Assembly: GCA_900554385.1 (NCBI GenBank)
Contig: USHE01000066.1
Location: 1-9,807 of the forward strand
Source of the DNA: an uncultured bacterium
Lineage (GTDB): Bacteria > Cyanobacteriota > Vampirovibrionia > Gastranaerophilales > Gastranaerophilaceae
DNA: 9,807 bases
Reading direction: 5' to 3'
Shown: piece by piece, positions 5,946 to 9,807 of the stretch
How positions within the stretch are numbered: the stretch's first letter is position 1
Layout: every line of letters starts with the position of its first letter
Program-made: the position numbers and the translations under genes
Notes under the pieces: generated by a model
What the model was told of the DNA's origin: nothing
The model's database searches: none
What the model saw: the letters and a program-made list of their open reading frames with translations, nothing else

Positions 5946-7760
5946 CTATATTTTGTTTTTGAATTTTTCCAATTTCTTCACAATCGCTTCCCTGTCAGGT
6001 GCGCTTGGATTCATTGAAAGGTACTGGTTATAGTATTTTATAGCACCCTGATAATTCTTTTCTTCTTCGTAAGACATTGCTTTTAATTTAGCAATTGCAG
6101 GGCTGTTGTGATAGAAGTCAATCGCACGATTGCAATATTCAATTGCAGAGGCGTAATTTTCTTCTTTAAATTGTCTTTGCGCCACATCAAAGAACTCATT
6201 TGATTTAATTTCACAAAGGTCAATATATGCAAGACCGTTTTTAGCGATAATATTATCAGGTTCTTGCATAAGAACTTTTTTCAAAGCTACTTTGGCAGTT
6301 CTAAATTGCTTGTTATGAACAAGAATTTCAGCGAGATAAAGTTCGTCATCAACATTATTTGCAAAATTAATAGCATTTTCAAAGGTATAAACTGCATCTT
6401 TTTCTCTGCCGAGAGCAAGATATGCTTCCCCTTTGATTACGTTATCCATAAGGTTATTTGAAGCAGCCTGAACTATATAATTCAAACTGTCTTTTGAAAG
6501 CGGAAGCTGGTGAGTCAGCCTTGCAAGTTTAATTTTAGCAAGGTGCAAATCCAATCTGTCCGGAACTCTTTCAATCGCTTTGTTTATATAGTCATAAGCA
6601 AGATAAACTTCCTTATTGGTAGTCATATCACCGCTGTCGCCGCGGTCTTTTGACATTTCATAATAAGTATTTGCAAGTCCGATTATTGCATCATTACCGT
6701 AAACAGAATCATCTACAAGTTTTGAATAATAATCAAGAGCCTGATGATATTTTCTGGTTTCCAGAGATAAATCGGCAACTCTCATTATTGCATCATTATA
6801 ACGCGGGTTAATAGCAAGAACGGTTTTCAGCTGTTCCATTGCAAATTCTGCGTCAGAACGTTTTTGATAAACATTCGCAAGGTTAATATATGCGCGGGAA
6901 TTTTCCGGTTTTACGGTAACCGCTTTTTTAAACGAATTTATAGCAGCAGCCTGGTTTCCCTGAACTAGGTAACATTCGCCCTGCAAAGTTAATGCCGGAG
7001 CAGAGTTCGGATTAATATGCAAAGAGTGGTTCAACCAGGTTAATGCTTTATTATAATCTTTTTGTCTAACTGCAACCTGTCCGAGATGGTACATCGTTGT
7101 CGGATTATGTGAATTATATTTCAAAGATTTCATAAAATTATCTTCTGCGGCAGCCAAATCCCCGTTAATAAGAGCAATATTACCAAGATTGTCGTAAGCG
7201 GTTGCAAATTGAGGATTAATTTTCAAAGCTGTTTCAAAAAGTTCTTTTGCATCAGCATTATTACCAAGTTGTAATGTAGCAACACCCATTGCGTTGTAAG
7301 CTTGGTAGTAATTGCTGTTTAAATTTACGGCTTTGACAAATTCTTTAATCGCCTCATCAAGCAAATTCTTTGAATCTCTGATATACGTTACATCGGAAGA
7401 TGTTCTGCGTTTCAAATAAACAAGACCTTGTGCATAGTGCAAAGAAGCATTATTAGGGTGCTGTTTAAGCAATTTATCAAGTTCTTCCTGTGCAGGAGCA
7501 AGTTTGTGTTGCTTCGCCATCCATATTATTCTTAAAGCTTTTGCATCCAAATCATTAGGAGAAGCATTCAAAATTTCTCTTAAAGCAGCATCGGCTTCTG
7601 AATAATTATTATATTCAATCATCTTGTCTATTTCGGCGTGTTTTTTACTAAGAGTTGAACCAATAGCAACCTTAGCCTGAAGTTCTTGCGCAAAAACATC
7701 AGAAACACATAGGATATTTGCGAAAATCAATGATGCTGTTAACAATTTTTTATAATTCAT
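5946..7760 (-). CDS. Secreted or periplasmic TPR-repeat protein, 604 aa
   Basis: Residues 1-24 form a signal peptide (M-N-Y-K-K-L-L-T-A-S-L-I-F, cleavage expected after D-V-F-A). The rest is almost entirely tetratricopeptide repeats, about a dozen, with the usual W/Y-G-A-P positions: for example Y-N-A-M-G-V-A-T-L-Q-L-G near 155, Y-D-N-L-G-N-I-A near 190, and A-Y-I-N-L-A-N-V-Y near 290. The repeats resume near residue 440 and at the C-terminus (Y-N-Q-Y-L-S-M-N-P). A less regular insert at ~350-430 carries K-D-R-G-D-S-G-D. It is a scaffold for protein complexes outside the cytoplasm, possibly for envelope or pilus assembly; partners cannot be read from the sequence. GGGAG six bases before the ATG supports the start, and a good promoter lies upstream (7818-7846). 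Confidence 0.9.
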   Translation of the reverse strand: MNYKKLLTASLIFANILCVSDVFAQELQAKVAIGSTLSKKHAEIDKMIEYNNYSEADAALREILNASPNDLDAKALRIIWMAKQHKLAPAQEELDKLLKQHPNNASLHYAQGLVYLKRRTSSDVTYIRDSKNLLDEAIKEFVKAVNLNSNYYQAYNAMGVATLQLGNNADAKELFETALKINPQFATAYDNLGNIALINGDLAAAEDNFMKSLKYNSHNPTTMYHLGQVAVRQKDYNKALTWLNHSLHINPNSAPALTLQGECYLVQGNQAAAINSFKKAVTVKPENSRAYINLANVYQKRSDAEFAMEQLKTVLAINPRYNDAIMRVADLSLETRKYHQALDYYSKLVDDSVYGNDAIIGLANTYYEMSKDRGDSGDMTTNKEVYLAYDYINKAIERVPDRLDLHLAKIKLARLTHQLPLSKDSLNYIVQAASNNLMDNVIKGEAYLALGREKDAVYTFENAINFANNVDDELYLAEILVHNKQFRTAKVALKKVLMQEPDNIIAKNGLAYIDLCEIKSNEFFDVAQRQFKEENYASAIEYCNRAIDFYHNSPAIAKLKAMSYEEEKNYQGAIKYYNQYLSMNPSAPDREAIVKKLEKFKNKI

Positions 7761-7798
7761 GTTATCTCCCGATTGGTTGAATCTTTTACAGAATACTA

Positions 7799-7827
7799 TT
7801 TTAAATCTACTAAAAGTATTGTATAAT
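7799..7827 (+). promoter_or_regulatory. Sigma70-like promoter of the xer gene
   Basis: A consensus TATAAT at 7822-7827 with a weak -35 (TTTTAA, 7799-7804) at 17-bp spacing. The predicted start is near 7834, about 20-25 nt before the ATG, leaving room for the AAGG ribosome binding site at 7848-7851. Confidence 0.6.
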
Positions 7828-7846
7828 AGTTTTTGTAAAAAATCAA
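7818..7846 (-). promoter_or_regulatory. Sigma70-like promoter of the TPR gene
   Basis: On the minus strand there is a TTGATT -35 box (plus coordinates 7841-7846), a 17-bp spacer and a TACAAT -10 box (7818-7823). The predicted start is near 7811, giving a leader of about 50 nt. The -10 box overlaps that of the oppositely directed xer promoter by 2 bp. Confidence 0.7.
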
Positions 7847-7854
7847 TAAGGTAA

Positions 7855-8769
7855 ATGATGGGTTTAAATTCAAGTTCAAAACATGATTTGGAGAATTTCA
7901 GAAGTTATATTCTGGTGGAAAAAAATTTCTCAAAACATACCGCAAAAGCTTACTATTCCGATATTATGGACTTTTTACTCTGGCTTGGCGATACTGCTTT
8001 AGAGAGTGTTAACTTCTCTAAAGTTCGTGAATACCTGCATTTTATCCAAAAATTTAATTATAAAAAAACTACTCTGGCGAGAAAGATTGCATCCCTGAGA
8101 ACCTTTTATAAATACCTTTACAGGGAAAAAAGGGTTGAATCGAACCCTGCAATGAATTTAAATTCCCCCAAACGACCTAAACAACTCCCAAAATTCCTCA
8201 CTCCGTATGAGGTGGAACAAATTCTTAATAATATTACTATTGATACACCGGCAGGATATCGTAACAAAGCCATTCTGGAACTTTTATGGGCAACCGGAAT
8301 GCGGGTTTCCGAGTTGAGCGGGCTAAATTTTGAAGACCTTAATCTTGAAAATAACGAAATTAGGGTTTTTGGTAAAGGTTCAAAAGAAAGAATTATTCTT
8401 GTGACAGACCGTGCAAAAACTTATCTGCAAAGATACATTGAAACTGCACGACCGTTGGTTGCGAAAGGTTACAGAACAGAAAACAACGAAAATTCTCCTG
8501 TTTTTATAAATAATACAGGTTTTCGCCTGCAAACCCGCACTATCAGAAATGTTATTAACGAAATAGTAGAAAAAATACAACTGCCTAAACACGTAACCCC
8601 GCACGTATTCCGTCATAGTTTTGCGACACACCTGATAGCAAACGGAGCGGACTTGAGGGTTGTGCAGGAACTTTTAGGACATGCCAGCATCTCAAACACA
8701 CAAATTTTCACCCACGTATCAAGCCAGCACTTAAAAGAAGTTTACAACGAAACTCACCCGCGTGCCTGA
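7855..8769 (+). CDS. xerC: Xer-type tyrosine recombinase with Phe at the catalytic Tyr position
   Basis: This 304-aa protein has the two-domain layout and length of XerC/XerD: an N-terminal SAM-like core-binding domain (~10-95, F-S-K-H-T-A-K-A-Y) and a C-terminal catalytic domain (~110-304). R150 (A-T-G-M-R-V-S-E-L), K174 (G-K-G-S-K-E-R), H250 and R253 (H-V-F-R-H-S-F-A-T-H) and H276 (L-L-G-H-A-S-I) are all present. The nucleophile, nine residues after that His, is F285 (T-Q-I-F-T-H-V, codon TTC at 8707-8709) instead of Tyr. The C-terminal H-P-R-A matches the XerC/XerD tail. Known Xer proteins resolve chromosome dimers at dif; without the Tyr this protein should bind and synapse but not cleave, unless a partner Xer supplies cleavage. 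The AAGG spacing also allows the second ATG (7858). Which Xer paralogue it is remains unsure. Confidence 0.85.
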   Translation: MMGLNSSSKHDLENFRSYILVEKNFSKHTAKAYYSDIMDFLLWLGDTALESVNFSKVREYLHFIQKFNYKKTTLARKIASLRTFYKYLYREKRVESNPAMNLNSPKRPKQLPKFLTPYEVEQILNNITIDTPAGYRNKAILELLWATGMRVSELSGLNFEDLNLENNEIRVFGKGSKERIILVTDRAKTYLQRYIETARPLVAKGYRTENNENSPVFINNTGFRLQTRTIRNVINEIVEKIQLPKHVTPHVFRHSFATHLIANGADLRVVQELLGHASISNTQIFTHVSSQHLKEVYNETHPRA

Positions 8770-8960
8770 CAGTTGTCAATATATTCTTCCATTACCTGTT
8801 CTGTTTTTGTAAATTGCTCAAAAATAATAGGACAAAGAGTTGCTATATGGTGCATTGTTTTTTGTTCTTTCATACAGACATAAACTGTATCACACAGAGT
8901 CCTTATCAAATCTTTTGTTTTGAACATTTGCTCCTCTAGCTCATCCGTACTAATTGGCAT
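8754..8960 (-). CDS. Hypothetical protein convergent with xer, 68 aa
   Basis: I do not recognise a family. It looks all-alpha and soluble, with four cysteines (23, 29, 43, 65) and Met/His pairs (T-M-H-H-I-A-T-L). Translation is well supported: AAAGGAG lies six bases before the ATG, and a near-consensus promoter (TTGACA, 17 bp, TATGAT) lies further up. Its last 16 bp overlap the end of xer on the opposite strand, where xer encodes the conserved H-P-R-A tail. It diverges from the XRE regulator gene, and an 8-bp inverted repeat covers its predicted transcription start, so it is a plausible target of that regulator. Function is unknown. Confidence 0.7.
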   Translation of the reverse strand: MPISTDELEEQMFKTKDLIRTLCDTVYVCMKEQKTMHHIATLCPIIFEQFTKTEQVMEEYIDNCQARG

Positions 8961-8983
8961 AGTTATCTCCTTTTGTATATGTA

Positions 8984-9003
8984 ATATTTCACTTATGAAA
9001 TAT
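8984..9003. promoter_or_regulatory. Inverted repeat ATATTTCA-N4-TGAAATAT, candidate operator
   Basis: A perfect 8-bp inverted repeat that covers the predicted transcription start of the 68-aa gene and touches its -10 box. This position favours repression by a dimeric protein; the divergent XRE regulator is the obvious candidate. Confidence 0.5.
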
Positions 9004-9030
9004 CATATAGAAAATTTCAGATTTTGTCAA
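9002..9030 (-). promoter_or_regulatory. Strong sigma70-like promoter of the 68-aa gene
   Basis: On the minus strand there is a perfect TTGACA (plus coordinates 9025-9030), a 17-bp spacer and TATGAT (9002-9007, 5/6). The predicted start is near 8995, giving a leader of about 35 nt with AAAGGAG near its end. Confidence 0.8.
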
Positions 9031-9036
9031 TATAAT
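9031..9036 (+). promoter_or_regulatory. TATAAT box just before the XRE regulator gene
   Basis: A consensus -10 hexamer ends seven bases before the ATG at 9043 and abuts the -35 box of the divergent promoter. A transcript starting at the usual distance would begin at or next to the ATG, so the mRNA may be leaderless. No good -35 box is visible, which weakens the call. Confidence 0.4.
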
Positions 9037-9042
9037 AAAAAA

Positions 9043-9264
9043 ATGGATAATTTTACAAATATACGTGAAAACTTAGCGACAAAACTGCGAATAGAAAGAA
9101 CAAAAAGAAATATTTCGCAAGAAAAACTTGCAGCTAAAACTGATTTGAGTTTACAAACAATCGGCAGTATTGAAAGAAAAGAAAACTCACCCTCAGTAGA
9201 AACTCTGGCGCAAATTGCCGACGCACTTGACATGAAGCTGTGTGACCTTTTAAATTTTGATTAA
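9043..9264 (+). CDS. XRE-family helix-turn-helix transcriptional regulator, 73 aa
   Basis: A single HTH_3/Cro-CI-type domain filling the whole protein: helix 1 with L-R-I-E-R-T-K-R-N (15-23), helix 2 S-Q-E-K-L-A-A-K-T-D-L-S (25-36), recognition helix L-Q-T-I-G-S-I-E-R-K-E-N (37-48), then P-S-V-E-T-L-A-Q-I-A-D-A-L (50-62) and the typical L-C-D-L-L end. I chose the ATG at 9043 because family members begin there; the frame stays open upstream, but no Shine-Dalgarno sequence precedes 9043 or the ATG at 8995. It lacks a separate sensing or dimerisation domain, like Cro-type repressors and many antitoxin or phage regulators. It probably controls the divergent 68-aa gene, and perhaps the peptide unit whose -35 starts 18 bp after its stop. 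Both control regions hold inverted repeats, but of different sequence. Confidence 0.85.
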   Translation: MDNFTNIRENLATKLRIERTKRNISQEKLAAKTDLSLQTIGSIERKENSPSVETLAQIADALDMKLCDLLNFD

Positions 9265-9282
9265 TAATACTTCCGTTTTTAT

Positions 9283-9311
9283 TTGACTTTTAACACCCTC
9301 TCTGCTAATAT
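9283..9311 (+). promoter_or_regulatory. Promoter of the small membrane peptide unit
   Basis: TTGACT (9283-9288), a 17-bp spacer and TAATAT (9306-9311), with a predicted start near 9318. The -10 lies inside an inverted repeat (see the operator entry). Confidence 0.7.
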
Positions 9312-9322
9312 CATAGAGAGGG
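9296..9322. promoter_or_regulatory. Inverted repeat CCCTCTCT-N11-AGAGAGGG straddling the -10 box
   Basis: Perfect 8-bp arms at 9296-9303 and 9315-9322 flank the -10 box of the peptide promoter and include the predicted start point. It is a likely repressor operator. The right arm also becomes the 5' end of the transcript and can pair with the 3' terminator, so it may have an RNA role as well. Confidence 0.55.
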
Positions 9323-9331
9323 CATGCCCGC

Positions 9332-9387
9332 ATTACCTCCCGCGAAACAACATTACTGCAGGATGAAAGTTCGCGAAAGGAGGTGAT
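9332..9387 (+). promoter_or_regulatory. Leader hairpin sequestering the Shine-Dalgarno sequence
   Basis: ATTACCTCC (9332-9340) pairs with GGAGGTGAT (9379-9387, one G-U), and CGCGAA (9341-9346) pairs with TTCGCG (9370-9375), leaving AAA (9376-9378) as a bulge. The 15 pairs bury the whole ribosome binding site AAAGGAGGTGAT of the 24-aa peptide. The left arm mimics the 3' end of 16S rRNA. Translation should be off unless the leader is processed, remodelled or still being transcribed. Confidence 0.75.
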
Positions 9388-9391
9388 AACG

Positions 9392-9466
9392 ATGGTCTTC
9401 GCTGCTAGCGAAAAAGCACTAATCATATTGTTATTAATAATCTTAGTGCTTCTTTCCATCAAATAA
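9392..9466 (+). CDS. 24-aa hydrophobic membrane peptide, candidate type I toxin
   Basis: The peptide reads M-V-F-A-A-S-E-K, then a run of 15 almost purely aliphatic residues (A-L-I-I-L-L-L-I-I-L-V-L-L-S-I), then a final Lys: one short transmembrane helix flanked by charges. Length and composition match type I toxins such as Ibs, ShoB or the holin-like TxpA group, but I recognise no specific family. The Shine-Dalgarno sequence AAAGGAGGTGAT is nearly the full anti-16S complement, ends four bases before the ATG, and is locked in a leader hairpin. Early codons form another hairpin (TTCGCT 9398-9403 with AGCGAA 9407-9412). The unit has its own promoter and terminator, and a convergent promoter on the other strand is predicted to give an antisense RNA. 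No gene follows on the same strand, which argues against a leader peptide for attenuation. Confidence 0.7.
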   Translation: MVFAASEKALIILLLIILVLLSIK

Positions 9467-9503
9467 GGGCATTTAATGAGGTTGTTGACGCAGCCTCGCC
9501 CTT
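9411..9503 (-). ncRNA. Predicted antisense RNA to the membrane-peptide mRNA (candidate antitoxin)
   Basis: The minus-strand promoter at 9510-9537 predicts a start near 9503. Reading leftward, the RNA first copies the mRNA terminator hairpin, then the 3' half of the peptide ORF. It meets a stem AAGCACTAA / TTAGTGCTT (plus coordinates 9443-9451 and 9414-9422) followed by TTTTT, a plausible intrinsic terminator. The result is an RNA of about 90 nt fully complementary to the end of the peptide mRNA. The loop of the shared hairpin contains UUGA in the mRNA, which fits the YUNR U-turn motif used in antisense kissing. Confidence 0.6.
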
Positions 9504-9510
9504 TCTTTTA
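9465..9510 (+). terminator. Intrinsic terminator of the peptide unit
   Basis: Outer stem AAGGGC (9465-9470) with GCCCTT (9498-9503), left-side bulge ATTTAAT, inner stem GAGGTTG (9478-9484) with CAGCCTC (9491-9497, one G-U), loop TTGACG, then a T-rich tract TCTTTTATT. It begins within the stop codon of the peptide gene. Confidence 0.75.
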
Positions 9511-9537
9511 TTATAACGTATTTTTTTTAAATTTCAA
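9510..9537 (-). promoter_or_regulatory. Promoter of the antisense RNA
   Basis: On the minus strand there is TTGAAA (plus coordinates 9532-9537), a 16-bp spacer and a perfect TATAAT (9510-9515). It faces the peptide gene across its terminator and lies just after the stop of the 57-aa gene. Confidence 0.7.
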
Positions 9538-9542
9538 GTGTA

Positions 9543-9716
9543 CTATTTCTTAAACAAATCTTTCACAGAAAATTTCGACGCCTTTTCATAGTGAAAAGCC
9601 ATAAGTTTTTTCATTATAGGGTTTGTATGGTGAGAGGTTTCCGGCGTTGAAAGTTTTTTTTCACTTTCTTCTGTGCGCTCGATTACCGTTAATTTTCTCT
9701 CTTTTTTGTCATCCAT
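9543..9716 (-). CDS. Hypothetical basic protein, 57 aa
   Basis: A short ORF starting M-D-D-K-K-E-R-K-L-T-V-I-E-R and ending K-D-L-F-K-K, rich in Lys, Glu, Thr and His, with no cysteine or membrane segment. I do not recognise a family. Translation is supported by AGAGGAA about six bases before the ATG and by a plausible promoter upstream. No terminator lies between its TAG and the antisense promoter 6 bp further on, so its transcript may run into the peptide locus and add to the antisense supply. The second half (P-I-M-K-K-L-M-A-F-H-Y-E-K-A) looks helical. Confidence 0.6.
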   Translation of the reverse strand: MDDKKERKLTVIERTEESEKKLSTPETSHHTNPIMKKLMAFHYEKASKFSVKDLFKK

Positions 9717-9770
9717 AAAAAGTTCCTCTAATTTTATAAAAACTTATATATCTTAAAAATTGACCTTTTG

Positions 9771-9798
9771 TTTATATAAATCGTATATACCTTTACAA
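9771..9798 (-). promoter_or_regulatory. Possible promoter of the 57-aa gene
   Basis: TTGTAA (plus coordinates 9793-9798), a 16-bp spacer and TATAAA (9771-9776) on the minus strand. The region is so AT-rich that chance matches are expected. Confidence 0.4.
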
Positions 9799-9807
9799 TT
9801 GTTTACA

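Noticed and set aside
8920..9042. Longer start for the XRE regulator
   Set aside because: The extra residues are hydrophobic and unlike the family, and they overlap the start of the 68-aa gene and the divergent promoter.
9250..9462. 70-aa open frame on the minus strand across the peptide locus
   Set aside because: No Shine-Dalgarno sequence, an intrinsic terminator stem lies inside it, and the plus-strand peptide with its leader explains the region better. It is the shadow of a non-coding antisense strand.
9265..9466. Leader-peptide attenuator
   Set aside because: No gene follows on the plus strand; the next gene is convergent. The coding region is also not enriched in one amino-acid codon of a biosynthetic pathway.
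1..9807. CRISPR array, tRNA, rRNA or insertion sequence
   Set aside because: No regularly spaced repeats, no cloverleaf-like segments, no transposase and no terminal inverted repeats with target duplications were seen. The Xer protein looks like the chromosomal type and has no attachment site that I can identify.

Overview
The window is AT-rich and comes from a bacterium that I infer to be a non-photosynthetic, gut-type relative of cyanobacteria (Gastranaerophilales/Melainabacteria). The main clue is the partial gene at the left edge. It has the C-terminal pattern of the large prepilin-like 'type II secretion system protein' families typical of those genomes. An outer-membrane TolC homologue and a secreted TPR protein fit a diderm cell. 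This assignment rests on protein style and not on a marker gene.

Left part (1-2887). The pilin-like gene is cut by the window edge and ends in a strong bidirectional hairpin. On the minus strand follow an acidic 125-aa protein of unknown function and, upstream of it, a tight three-gene cluster read right to left: a C_GCAxxG_C_C family cysteine protein, the fluoride channel CrcB/FluC, and an endonuclease IV-like TIM-barrel protein whose start lacks the expected first strand. A divergent region with a perfect TGTAAC-N3-GTTACA palindrome separates this cluster from two small plus-strand genes (69 and 70 aa).

Middle (3331-7854). A strong hairpin separates the small genes from a long minus-strand run: a TolC-type outer-membrane efflux protein, a 75-aa five-cysteine protein, the ribosome-assembly GTPase EngB/YsxC coupled by an ATGA overlap to an 85-aa protein, and a 604-aa secreted TPR protein. 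The TPR gene diverges from a Xer-type tyrosine recombinase through two overlapping sigma70-like promoters. The recombinase keeps R-K-H-R-H but has Phe where the catalytic Tyr should be.

Right part (8754-9807). A 68-aa gene overlaps the end of xer convergently and diverges from a 73-aa XRE-type regulator, with a near-consensus promoter and an 8-bp inverted repeat at its start point. Immediately downstream of the regulator is the most striking object in the window: a short transcription unit (about 9318-9508) encoding a 24-aa membrane peptide. It has a very strong Shine-Dalgarno sequence buried in a long leader hairpin, an 8-bp inverted repeat straddling its -10 box, an intrinsic terminator, and a convergent promoter predicted to make an antisense RNA of about 90 nt that ends at a hairpin inside the ORF. 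This is the architecture of a type I toxin-antitoxin locus. A 57-aa minus-strand gene closes the window.
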